Shown: piece after piece, positions 23,049-34,900 of the stretch
Layout of the letters: each line of letters begins with the position of its first letter
How positions within the stretch are numbered: position 1 is the stretch's first letter
NCBI GenBank assembly: GCA_036874045.1
Contig: CM072336.1
Location: 23,077,501-23,141,500 of the forward strand
Direction: 5' to 3'
Source of the DNA: Cymodocea nodosa
Taxonomy: Eukaryota > Streptophyta > Magnoliopsida > Alismatales > Cymodoceaceae
DNA length: 64,000 nucleotides
The notes under the pieces: model-generated
The model's database searches: none
Told to the model about the DNA's origin: nothing
The model's input: the letters and a program-made list of their open reading frames with translations, nothing else
Program-made: the position numbers and the translations under genes

Positions 23049-25390
23049 TCGAAATATAAGGTGCCACCGCCGCCTGGGAGGACGTCAAAGAAGAAAGGAA
23101 GAGGAGGTTGACTAGAGAGAAAATACGACGTCGATCGAAGAAGGAAAAAAAATACATCTCATACGTAGTAGGTATGAAGAAACCATGTAAATACATTCAT
23201 TCCATTCCTTGTAACATCAATGTATGTGTTACTGTGACCTTTGGTGTTTCCTGTTCCATGTATTAATGGATCGAAAACACGCCCTCATGTAATCTTTCCC
23301 ATATTTATACACGAATAATAATCCTGAATGTCTGTGCTGGTAAGTCATACCCAACATTGTTTGCGTGCTATCTTGTGCTTCTCACTTACGTAGATTATTT
23401 TATTCACCAAGGACAAATATTATACAAGATTCAGTATATATATTATTTTTATAAATAGTATATCGAAAAAATTCAATAGAATTTCCCTAACCCATTTTCG
23501 ATACAAAATCCTACTGGAGTAATTAATTTTAGCATACCAGTACTCCACTTGATATACAAAAATATTGGACAAAGTCTTAGTTGGACCGATTTTCATACGT
23601 CACTCCTTTAAACGATGTATTGAAAAATGTGAACAAAGTGTCCGTCTACTTGGGCAGATTTTCGATATATCGATAAATCTAAGCCCTAGATTCCCCGGGC
23701 ACGAAAAGGCCAGAATACTCTATCCTAGGGTAAATATTCTATTATTACATTACCGTCTATTAACATTAAAATTTATTCAACATCATCAACGTCAAAAAGA
23801 GAAGGTTTTTATAAAATCATCACTCAATTCTACTGCCATGCGCATGTCTTTGAGCTGAATGTGTTGGAATCGATTGGTTTGAAAGCTGGGGAGCAAAATA
23901 ATTACCATCTGAATTGAAACTTCCGATCATGAAGCCTGGTCATATAATAAAGGTAATTTTTAAATCATTTTTTTGCATTTACTCGTATTTGACGTTGCCA
24001 TCTGCATCTGCACCAAAATCTATATATCTGAATTTATAGAATAGTTTTATTGGAAATAGCGATTGTCTCTCGTGGATCATGATATTTCAGGGTACCACAA
24101 CCTTGCTATATCAGAGGGAGGTTTTACTTTAGACATGGAATTATATTCCATAACATACTATTTTAATTCATGTAATAGTTGAGTAAAAGTCTAATAACAG
24201 AAGAAAAGAAACAAAAGTAAGGCTTATGTGACGCAGGACCTATCATTTGTTGTCAGGTAATTTTGAATTAAACTTCTATTTAATATCAATATGTACGTTA
24301 CGTGGGAGAATGAGGATATGTGAAGTATATCATATATTTGTGTTGTAAATTAAATTTTGTTATTTTCTATTAAGCATATACACAAATACTCAAAATTTAA
24401 TTCTATCATTTTTTTTATATGTACAAATACACATATTTTGATTCTATCATTTTTCACTGGCGTGCACAAATTTAAGAAAATAAATCATTTTTTCATTTTC
24501 CATTGTTCTTTACAGTTTTTTTCCGATTTTTTTGAGTATACAAATAGTTTTTAAAAATATCGCATAGTAAAAATTTTGGTTTGACTTATCATTGATGATA
24601 AAATTCTTTTTAAATCAAACTTCACTACCATTTAGTTTTGTTCAATGATTCCTGACTCATTTTCTTATATGACTTCTTTGGAATTATTTTGGCCTCCTCT
24701 TTTATTCCTTTTTCATTATGTAAAATTACTTGACATTGTTTACTTGTAATAGAAATAACTTTATTTTTTGGGGACCTATGATGAATATCAACTTGATATT
24801 CTTCAAAATTATTAACTTAACTTCCATATGGTTAGATAATCTCTTTGCAGGTTTGGAGAAGGATAAACTCAATGATGTACAACCTACATGACATATGGTC
24901 CAGCTTGTTACTTCTTCAGCTCCAACACCTCCTTGCGTACCGTACCTATCACTAATTCTCCTGTTGATGTGATTTTTGCTCCTAAACGTTGGATAGGCAT
25001 TGTAGAGCAAAACAGAGAAAATTGGTTTGATTGTCCTCTTTTGGTTGATCTATTTTATATTTACTTTTCTCTAAATCTTATTTTACTTTTAGCATGAGTA
25101 GTGCTTTGCTGTTTAAACTCCTTGTTTAATGTGTTTATGCAAACATTACTTTGGAGTAAAGTGATGAACATCAACATCGGGGGTATGACCAGGACGGCCG
25201 GCCGCCGACAAGAAGCATCCACTGATTCGTCGTTGGGATCCGTTTCCCTCCCACGAGGTTTCAAATCTTCCAAGCGGAAGAGATCAGACACCGACCCACA
25301 TGTGTTCGGCAGGTTAAATACCGCCCACCACCCAATGATTTTGCACCTCCAGGTCCAGGACCTCCTCCTGCCTTCAGGTTCTCTGCAGAG
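23049..25390. other. Intergenic between IQM and IQD genes
   Basis: Mostly AT-rich, nothing recognised up to about 25150. A GC-rich patch at 25190-25330 reads, in one frame, ADKKHPLIRRWDP and then VSNLPSGRD. It faintly recalls the start of the IQM last exon (DDKKCPSRD then VPNLTDSSK, plus a shared GTGTTCGGCAG further on). It may also be 5' leader of the IQD gene, since a CTGCAG|AG acceptor-like site sits right before the IQD ATG. Confidence 0.45.
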
Positions 25391-28300
25391 ATGGGTGGGG
25401 CTGAGAAGAGCTGGGCGAGGTCGCTCATGCCACTCGGAAGATCCGGCGACGGCAGCGAGCATGTTGGTGTCGGGTGCTTGCTGGCCTTCTGGTGAATTTC
25501 ATTTTATTGACGTGTTCCTTTTTTTTTTTTTTGTGTGTGTGTGTAGGAGAGGGTGGGTGGGAAGGGGAGGAGGTGGTGGCGGTGGACAAGGGCATCGGGC
25601 TCGAGGGCTCGCCGGAGCTCGGGTTGCGAAGGATCCCCGTCGGCGTCCGGTGGTGATGCGGTCGGTGCTGCATTGGGTGCGGCCTCAAGAGTGTCACCGA
25701 GGGATTTCAGAGTGGTGTGGGATGAGTGGGCGGCGGTACGAATCCAGACCGCCTTCCGAGGGTTCCTGGTATGTGATCAAACTTTTGCTACGCTCACTGG
25801 TAGTGTGGAATTTTCTGATTCGATGCACTTGGTGTTTGTAAATTTTTGGTTTTCTGTTTTGATGATATTTATACTTTTCGATTTTCAGTGGATTTGGTTT
25901 GGAGTATGAAATAAAACTACACGAACGTAGGAGATTTTCCTGACAATTGGGAATCGTAGGGTAGAAATTTTGTGCCTTTCTATTTTCCTTTTGTAGTTCA
26001 TAAAGTGTGGACTTTGTGCAGTTTAGTTGTTAACATGGAGTTCCTGTTGTTGTGATTGTTGGAATCTAGACATTCATCTTAAAATCAGTTGTTTATGAGT
26101 AGAGATGTCTATTTAGAGTGAGTATAATTTGGTTTGTTTTGATTTGAACCAAAACCATCAATCAAATCAACCCTATTGGTTAAGACATTGTTTTTAAGTC
26201 AAATCAAGCCATTCTGTTCTGTTGAGTCAAAACATTCAATCTCAGTTTGACTTGATTTGCTTAATGTTTATGCTTGCTAATTATTGAAACAACAAATAAC
26301 AATAACAACAATCAAAGTCATAAGCATACTATGTAGGGTTAGTTACATGACTTTTTTTAAAAATATTTCTATCAATGGTCAAATCTTCAGTTGAATTACA
26401 TAAATTTAAATCTTTTCTCACAATTTTTTAAAAGTAAGGCTTTTAAATATTTCAATTTGTAATAAGTAGTAATGGTGAAAATATAGAAGATGTTATTTGT
26501 AGGATTAAATTAAAATGGATGGAGTGGAGAAATATTTTTGAAGTATTGTATGTCAGAAGGATTCTTTTAAAATTAAAAAGAAAATTTTATAAAACTATCA
26601 TTTAGCTAATTGTACTTTATAGCTCAAAATGTTTGACTGTAAAGTATGAGCATATGCAAAAGTTAATATTTCTAATATGTATATGTTTAGATGGATGAGT
26701 GGTAATAATGTTAGAGATAAGCTAAAAAATGATTTTTATTAGGAATAAAATAGGAGTTGCATTTATTAAAGATAAGATGAGAGAAAATCTGTTTAGGTGG
26801 TTCAATTATATCCTCAAGAGACCAAAGAATGCATTAGTTAATAAAGAAGAATTAATTAGTGCAGAAAAGTTAAAAGTAGAGATAAATCTAAAACTACTTA
26901 ATTAAGAATTAGAAGAAAAGATTTAAATTTATATAATTTAATTGAAGATTTGACAATAAATAAAAAAAATTGAAAGATAAAGATTTATGTAGCAGACTTC
27001 ATGTAGTGGGATTATGGTTCAAATTGATGTTATTGTTTTTTTTTTTTAATATAAGTCGTCATTCCAAAGTTTATTTACCTGAGATCCAACACAATGCATC
27101 ATTAAGAGGGTCACATCCTAGCAAATTATCTTTAGGATGCTTGTTTATAAGGGGTTCTTAAGTTTTTACAATTAATTGTCTGCCTAACACTAACTCCTCT
27201 CCTTTATCTGGACTTTGAACTAGCTGTAAAAGGATAAACCTCCACAGGTGTAGTTTGAAATAACAAATAACAAATAAATAAATTCAATTGATATAAATAC
27301 AATAATAACAACAATCTGAGTCGACATCTTACCATGTGAGGTTGGCCACATGAATCTTTTATTCCTAAATATTTTTATTGATTGCCAAGTCTTTGATTAA
27401 ATTACATAAATTTAATTCAATCAATATAAATGTTTTAACTTTTATGTATATATTTGTTGGTTTTGTAGTTTTATTATTATCATCTTGATTTTCTATCTAA
27501 ATATAATAGTGTTACATATGTTATCAGTTGTGTGTGTCTATATATTAATTTAACGTACATTTTATAATTTTTGTTAATCATTTAATATTTCATTGTGTTT
27601 CAGTATAGCTCAACTTAGACAACCTCAAAGTCATTAGTCAAATAATATATATCAGCTTAAAAATTTTCAAGCAAATCAAATCATAAAATTAAAGAAATTG
27701 AACCAAACAATTAATAATGGTTCAGCTTAGTTTGGCTAGTCAGCTTGATCAAGTTGGATGCCCATTTTTAGGTCCATATATATATTATTCTATGTTTTGT
27801 TTTTAAATTTTTTAGTATAAGACTAATTCCATGACTTTTCCTCACTTATGAACTCTTTTAGGTCCTATAAATATTTTTTATTAGATAGATGTATCCATTT
27901 TTTGATATCATGTTGAAATATAAACATCCAACTCAAAATCAGAGATTAAAAAAATTGTTATTGAGAAATGTAAAAATCATTGATGAAATGTGAACATCCA
28001 ACTCGTATAAACATCCAACTCAAAATCAGAGATTAAAAAAATTGTTATTGAGAAATGTAAAAATCATTGATGACAAAGATTTAAAATTATTTATGTTATT
28101 AAGAGAACTATGCACCTATGGACTGAAGTGATTATTCTTGAATTCCATTTATACCCTGATGATAACTGCCTGTAGTTGCTTTAAATCAGTGTGTTTTCTT
28201 CCGACAGGTTTCCTATGGAGAGAGAGAGTGTGTGTGTGTGTCTCAGTGAATAGAAATGAATGGTGCAAGACATGCACAATCATGTACATTTTGCTCGTAT

Positions 28301-30652
28301 AATTTAACTCAAAATATAAAGATGAATAGAAATGAACAGAAGAAAAGAATTCATATGGTTGACTCCTAAGCCTTGATTGATTGATTGCTGTTGTTCATTT
28401 TATGGTTAGGATATTCATTTAACTTCTTTGGTCAAAGACTAGAATCAAAATTTTCATCATGAAAGTTGGGATTCTGTTTGTAATTACGGCTGAAAAACAT
28501 TATTGTGAACTTAAGGCTAGAAGAGCACTTAGAGCATTGAAGGCAATTGTGAGGCTTCAAGCATTAGTACGAGGAAGGATGGTGAGGAAACAAGCAGCTG
28601 TGACCCTTAGATGCATGCAAGCCCTAGTTCGAGTCCAAGCTTTGGTTCAAGCTCGTCGGTTTTGCTTGTCAACTGAAGGACAGGCTACTCAGGGATTACT
28701 GGATATTCAAAGAAGCAAACTAGATGCCTTGAGAGATGCAGAGGTATTGCAAAATTATGGTTAATATTTGTTATAAATTTACCACAAATATTTGATGTTG
28801 AAATTATGTTGTATATAGAATTAATTACACATTGATGGAAATTTGTCCAAATGCCATGAAGCTTTCAAAGCCTATTTGGAATCCCCTTCCTCTGCACTGT
28901 ATTTAAGTTGAATAAAATCTTTGATTATTAGAGCAATAATCAACTTTTGATTTTGAATCCAAAGTTTAGCTCATCCAGTTACAGCTCATATTTGATATAA
29001 GTTATACCTTTTAGATATGAGTATTCCCTTCCTTCTGAATTATATAGCCTTTCTTTGGTTAGAAAATTCAGTGAAAAGGATAAGGATAATGAACTTGAGT
29101 ACTGGTTGTCTGAGTCCTTGGGTAGCCTGAATACCCAATATCACTGTGATATTGTTCTCTTTTTCTCTGCCTTTTGTGTTACTCATTATGTGATGTGTCC
29201 TAAATGTGGACAATCTTGTCACTACCAAATTTAGTTACATGTAACATTGTACGAACTGTTTTCTTTCATTTTTATTTTGGTAAATGATCTTAGTTTTCGA
29301 AATCAAATTAAAATTCCATTGGTTTTAGTATAAAACAATTCAACTAATCATTCAAAGACATTCAATTGATGATTATGTTATCGTGACATCATCATTTAGT
29401 AAACCATCCCAAATATTTTTTGGAAGTTGAGAAATGGTTTAAATTAATTTTTTTGATAAACTTCAATGATATATGTATATAAATATATTATATGAAATAA
29501 TAATTACTATATTTTCAAATAATCGAACAGTGTAAATATTGTTGCTATTTTCATAAGTGCTCACAAGGAATTTGGATTTTAAGTTTAGGGTTTGTAAGTT
29601 TTTTATTTTTTACTGAATATACAAGGGTTTGAACCATTAGTTAAAACAAGTAATTTAACTTACCTATTTAACTGATTTGTGCTAGTTTACACTGGTTCAC
29701 TTTGATTTAATGTCAGAATAATATGTAGAAAAGAAAATTGATTTTTTATCTGATTTTGGTTGAACTTCAACCGGTCAGGTTCAATTTCAGAAGCAGTTGT
29801 TTGCATGCCTTTGCTCATATTGTAATTGCATACGACTCTTTCATATGGAATTCACTATTTTGCCATTTGCAGGAAGGCTGGTGTAGTGCTCGGGGTTCAC
29901 TAGAAGAAATTAGAGCAAAGCAGCAGATGAGGAAAGATGGGGCTGTTAAGAGGGAAAGAGCTATCACATATTCACAGACCAAACAGATAAGGTTCAGGAC
30001 TTAACAAGATTGTGAAATTTCTATGAGAGACCACCATGCTAATGAGCTGCACTTCTCCCATTGCAGCTCCAGAGATCCAGGTCTTACCAAGAATCAAGAA
30101 GCTTATACAACTAGCCAAGGATGGAGTTGGTTGGACAGGTGGACAACTGCTAAGCCTTTGGAACCTATGCCATCAGAACAAGGCCATGAGTATGTCTCTA
30201 AGCTTCAACCTTCCAGCAGCTATAAACATCTTTCAATGATTGACCCAGATACATCAGAACCTTGTGCGGTGAACATTAGGAAGAACAATGTAACCACTAG
30301 GATTTCTTCAAAGCCTCCCTGTAGCCGAACTCATTCTTCTTCAAAATACCGCTTTTTTGAGAGTCCAACATCTTTTTCTTCTATTGGCACACCCGTTCAA
30401 ATGTCTAGGCAGAGCAATGAATGCCGGCCAAATTATATGAGCCCCACTCATTCCATCAAAGCAAAGCAGAAGAACCTATGCTCTTACTTGACCACTTCAC
30501 GGAGGCATTCTTCAGGAGAAGCACTCCATGATGGAAACTCTCCAGGTGCCCTTTTTCGTTCAGATACTCACATATCACATTCAAAGATGCAGCATCCAAT
30601 GATGCAAAAAAATAAAGGTTCTGTGAGAATGATGGGGAAAAAGAACTGTTAA
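25391..30652 (+). CDS. IQD (IQ67-domain) calmodulin-binding protein, five exons
   Basis: Firm exons are 28516-28743, 29873-29991 and 30067-30652, plus exon 2 ending at 25768. Exon 1 starts at ATG 25391 ([13 protein letters not shown]), as in the IQD6-9 group. Its splice is uncertain. Donor 25492 (CTG|GTGAAT) with acceptor after 25551 keeps frame (416 aa). Weaker donors at 25463 or 25469 with acceptor after 25546 also do (408 or 410 aa). The IQ67 domain runs from [20 protein letters not shown] over a phase-0 intron into [20 protein letters not shown] and [18 protein letters not shown]. The phase-0 intron between FRGFL and ARR is the family's hallmark position. Downstream are [30 protein letters not shown] and [11 protein letters not shown] proteins are calmodulin-binding scaffolds at microtubules, membrane and nucleus, linked to cell shape. 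The third IQ repeat (VQALVQARR) is degenerate. Intron 2 (2.7 kb) holds repeats. Confidence 0.87.
26283..26440 (+). mobile_element. RTE LINE 3'-tail copy in IQD intron 2
   Basis: The AACAACAAATAACAATAACA lead-in, then CAAAGTCATAAGCATACTA, GTAGGGTTAGTTACATGACT, ATTTCTATCAATGGTCAAAT and TCTTCAGTTGAATTACAT match the widespread plant RTE 3' tail (CAAGCCTTATCCCACTA.GTGGGGTCGGCTACATGAAT). It is diverged and lies just upstream of a second, longer RTE piece. Confidence 0.6.
26460..27430 (+). mobile_element. RTE-type LINE, 3' end (RT C-terminus plus 3' tail), in IQD intron 2
   Basis: Plus-strand reading gives the C-terminal part of an RTE reverse transcriptase. It has [12 protein letters not shown], then [40 protein letters not shown] and the last DLCSRLHVV. 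This matches the family pattern KLKGKFYRTVIRPAMLYG...KMRENRLRWFGHVQRRP...RIHVADP. The typical 3' tail follows at about 27297-27420 (AACAACAATCTGAGTCGACA, then GTGAGGTTGGCCACATGAAT). Several stops and frame changes break it and the 5' part is missing, as usual for 5'-truncated LINEs. Same direction as the host gene. Confidence 0.75.
27919..28073. repeat. Perfect 68-bp direct duplication, spacing 87 bp, in IQD intron 2
   Basis: Copies at 27919-27986 and 28006-28073 are identical as read, from TATAAACATCCAACTCAAAA to AATCATTGATGA. They are separated by a 19-bp spacer that is itself a partial copy (GAACATCCAACTCG). Identity implies a recent event. Confidence 0.93.
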
Positions 30653-31740
30653 TGTGATACCAACAGGCCAGCTTCCGTTCAGAAATTTTCTATTTTCTCT
30701 TATTTATTTATTTATTTTTGTAATCAATGCCTGGTCATCGCGTTTTGCTGATATGAATATACCATACAATTCTCTTTTAAGCTTGCAAGATAAATTCCAG
30801 GATGACGATTGCTCCTCCCATCGCCTTTAGTGAAATGTATGGCTTTGTTTGTTTATGGTTCAAATACAAATGGAATCTTCAATTACACATCTAATAGTTA
30901 GAACACAAGCTGTCATAACGTGAAGCTGAAATCATGCATGGAATTGAGAATTATGTTAATAAGTTACTACTTCAGCAAGCTAATCTTAGGCATCATATCA
31001 TCACTTTTGATCAGGAACAAATATTGTCTCTGTTCTAATTAGACCATGCAGCATGTCAGATTGAAATCTAAGGAAAAAAGGGCTCCTATCAATAACGAAT
31101 AATGTAATTGGTCTTACACTAAGACAATGAAAAGAAAACTAAGTTTGTACTCAAACAAATAAGTTATCTGCATAAAAATCTATAATTTTACTGATAAATA
31201 AAATTAAAATTAAAATAATGGCACTTAGAAGTCAGGCAATCTATAAGAATTTAGGAGGTCTATATTGATTCAACTAGTTCAATTCTTATGCACCACCTTT
31301 TCGTAGGAGTTTCTCTATCACTGAATTCACTTCCAACACTTACACTTACAAGTAAACAACAAGAAGAACCATTAAGAAATTTCTAGTTTCTTAAGATGAG
31401 GAAGAGAACGCTCCATGTCACCTTATGTTTATACACGTTAATCATGTTGACTTGTGTCTTGCTTCACATTGTGTTTTTGTGTTACATAGTCTACTTCCCA
31501 AATATTATAAATGTTAATTAATGATTATATTATACTCTCTCCTTCATTGATATTTCCATTTTTGGGAAGTTTTAATTATTTTTTAGGATGAGATATGCCT
31601 TTATTAAGTTCATTAATATTTAAGATACTAGTTATGAAAATTCTATGCTACTCATATCTTGTAAGATAAATTAATAACTATCAATTAGTGGTTATATGAG
31701 TTATTTTAAATCTCATTGTGAATTGATGACTAAGATTTAA
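30653..31740. other. Intergenic between IQD and ORC1
   Basis: 3' flank of the IQD gene and upstream DNA of ORC1. AT-rich, with a TTTA run at 30702-30716. Nothing else recognised. Confidence 0.5.
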
Positions 31741-31786
31741 AAATTTTGATATCTATTCATTATTATTTTTTAAACGACATGCTTGG

Positions 31787-31792
31787 CACGTG
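31787..31792 (+). promoter_or_regulatory. G-box CACGTG upstream of ORC1
   Basis: Perfect CACGTG core in a GGCACGTGAT context, 116-121 bp before the ORC1 ATG. Bound by bHLH and bZIP factors in plants generally. A six-base site can occur by chance. Confidence 0.4.
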
Positions 31793-31824
31793 ATCGTCTG
31801 CGCCACAGGTGTGGAGAGAGAACA

Positions 31825-31833
31825 TTTCCCGCC
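31825..31833 (+). promoter_or_regulatory. E2F binding site of ORC1
   Basis: TTTCCCGCC is a perfect match to the plant E2F consensus TTTSSCGC with one more C, 75-83 bp before the ORC1 ATG. ORC1 and other pre-replication genes are known E2F targets in Arabidopsis, so sequence, position and gene identity agree. Confidence 0.75.
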
Positions 31834-31907
31834 ATTTCTCCGCTCCCGTCACAGCGTACGCGAACAACCCAACAGCAGGCCCTCTCGCCCTTTCCTAAAC
31901 CGCCGCC

Positions 31908-34900
31908 ATGGCCGCTGTTCCTCCTCCTCCTCCCCGCCGCCGCTCCCACCGCCTTGCATCTGCTGTAACCGATTCCCTGAAGCGCGCAAAGCCTCATTCC
32001 CCCGGCTCGAAGAAGCGGAGGCAGCGTCTGCGATCTTCCTCTTCCATCAAGAAGCGGATCTACTACAGCAAGGTGAGATATGACGGCGTTGTCTTCGAGA
32101 TCGGGGACGACGTATACGTGAAGCGGAATGAGGGGGACGAAGACGAGGAGGAAGAGCCGGAGGTTGAGGATTGTAGGATATGCTACCAGACGAGGAAGTC
32201 CGTGATGCTGGAATGTGATGAGTGTTTGGGTGGGTTCCATTTGCGATGCTTGACGCCACCGCTGAAGAAGGTTCCGGAAGGGGAGTGGATATGTGCGTTC
32301 TGCAGGAAGAGGAAGGACGGGGTTGAGGTCGAGTTCCCAAAGCCGCCAGACGGGAGGAAAGTGAGGAAGACAGCGAAGGAGAAGCTCCTGGGCAGCCAAT
32401 TGTGGGCTGCAAGGATCGAAAGGTGGTTTTTTGTTCTATTTGAATTACAAAGCGGTGACTTTTTTTTCCTTTGAATTATTGATTTTATAGTCTTCTTTTT
32501 GGTGGGCAATTCGTGATTTTTTGGGCAGTCTGTGGAAGGAGACCGATGGATCGTATTGGGCGAAAGTTTGCTGGTATGTGATTCCGGAAGAGACTGCTGT
32601 GGGGAGACAGGCGCATAATTTGAGGAGGGAGCTCTATCGTACGAATCATTTGCAGGACATTGAGGTAATCGTTGTGTTCTTTTAGATTTCTCCGCTCATG
32701 GAATGATATTTTATTGATTGCTTAGTGTTAAGTGCTTTTTTAAAATAAGACAGTGTTAAACTACAATATTTCCGAAAACATGTTTTATTACGTTATACTA
32801 TTATAGCTAAACGTTTGTGATGGTTAATTTGTATCGTGTGAAGTTATATATATATGTGTATTTATTTATGCAATAAGGTGTTGTGTCTAACAAACTATAA
32901 TAACTTGGCTGTATATTACAGATGGAGTCCATAATTAGACACTGCTATGTTATGAACCCAAAAGAATTTTCCAAAGCCAATGATGAAGGAGATGACGTCT
33001 TCCTCTGTGAGTACGAATACAATGTTCATCAGCATAGTTTTAGAAGGATAGCAGAGGCTAACAGCGGTGAAGATGTAAGATCTAAAACATAACTGTGTTT
33101 CATTGACCGTAGATTTTTTATTCATTTTTTTTCTTCTTTAAGAATGATAATGAAGCTGTCAAGGATAAGGACTGGGATTTGTCCAATGATTATGATTCTG
33201 ATTCAGAAATAGATTCTGAACATGCTGAGGGTTCATTTATGGATTTTCCAGATAAGTGGAAACAAAAGCATGAGTTTGCAGCAGTATGTTACATCTCTTT
33301 CTTTCTTTCCTATTGTGCATTTTGTGTATATTTTTATGCCATATAATTTACACTTCTAACAGAATTCACAGAAAGGAAGGATCTTTGGTCTGCAAAGAAT
33401 AGGGATAAAAAGAATTCCAGAGCATGTAAGATGCCACAAGCAAACTGAACTTGAGAGAGCGAAGGCTACACTAGTCTTAGCAGCTCTCCCCAAGACAATT
33501 CCTTGTAGAAACAAGTAGGTCTTTTACATAATAATATGCAAAAAAATTCATTTCTCTTATACTGATTTTCTCAATTACATGCCAGAGAAATAATGGAGAT
33601 AACAACATTTCTTAAAGGTGCCATTTGTGGGGATCAATGCCTAGGCCGTTGCTTGTATATCCATGGTGTCCCTGGAACTGGCAAAGTATTTTTTGTCCAT
33701 GCAAAACAATTTTCTGACTGAGATTTTTGAGATGCTCTTGCTTTCTCCACTTATCAAATTTCTCTACCATAGTGCAGACAATGAGTGTTCTTGCAGTTAT
33801 GAAGAATCTAAAATCTGAAGTTGACACCGGAAGTCTGAGACCATATAGTTTTATAGAAATAAATTGCCTTAAATTGTCTTCTCCTGAGAATATTTACAAG
33901 GTGTGGGCTTCTCTTCTTTGGCACCAGATTCATATCCATCTCTGCGAATTGTTTTTTGTTAATTTTTTCCTCATGCATTCAGGTCATTTACGAAGCATTA
34001 TGTGGGCATAGAGTTGGATGGAAGAAAGCTCTTCACCTTCTAAATGAACGCTTTTCTGAAAGTAATGGTGCACAAGAAAATGGTCAACCTTGTGTTATAC
34101 TTATAGATGAACTTGATCTTCTTGTTACTAGAAACCAGTCGGTAATTATATATTTATGGTGGCTTTATTGTGGGTAAACCTTGAATATGTACTTCATAGT
34201 AGGTCCCAATGATGCTACAAACTTATTAATAATCACGATTACATTTCAGGTTCTATACAACATTCTTGATTGGCCGACCAAGCCTAATTCTAAATTGATT
34301 ATCATAGGTTTCAACTTATTCTCTAAAATACCGTTCTTCACTTGTTTGAATCCTTATCTTCTAAACTACTCATTTCCTGCCCTGTTTACTCGTTCAATTT
34401 ACAATTTACAGGAGTAGCAAACACTATGGATCTTCCAGAGAAGCTCCTTCCTCGTATTTCTAGCAGAATGGGAATTCAAAGACTATGTTTCAGTCCTTAT
34501 AACCATACTCAGCTACAAGAAATAATATCGTGCAGATTGAGTGGTATTAATGCATTTAATATGGGGGATGTAGAATATGTTTCGAGAAAGGTGTGCATGT
34601 TCTTTGGCAATCAACTAATTTCCACTTCTATTATGGTGAAGCTGCATGTTGAAGGATTTTCTGAATGTCCTATAAATAAATCAGGTTGCCTCTATTTTTG
34701 GAGATGCTAGGCGTGCTCTGGAGGTATGTAGACGTGCAGCAGAGCTAGCAGATTATCGTCTCAAGCAATCAAAGTTTGAGTCTGCAACTGAATCAGTCGA
34801 AGATAATGCAGGTATGCTAACGACCAGAGTATGAATATTGCTATTATATTTACCAATATGCTGCAAGGTACCAATTCTTAAAATATATATATTTATCCTA

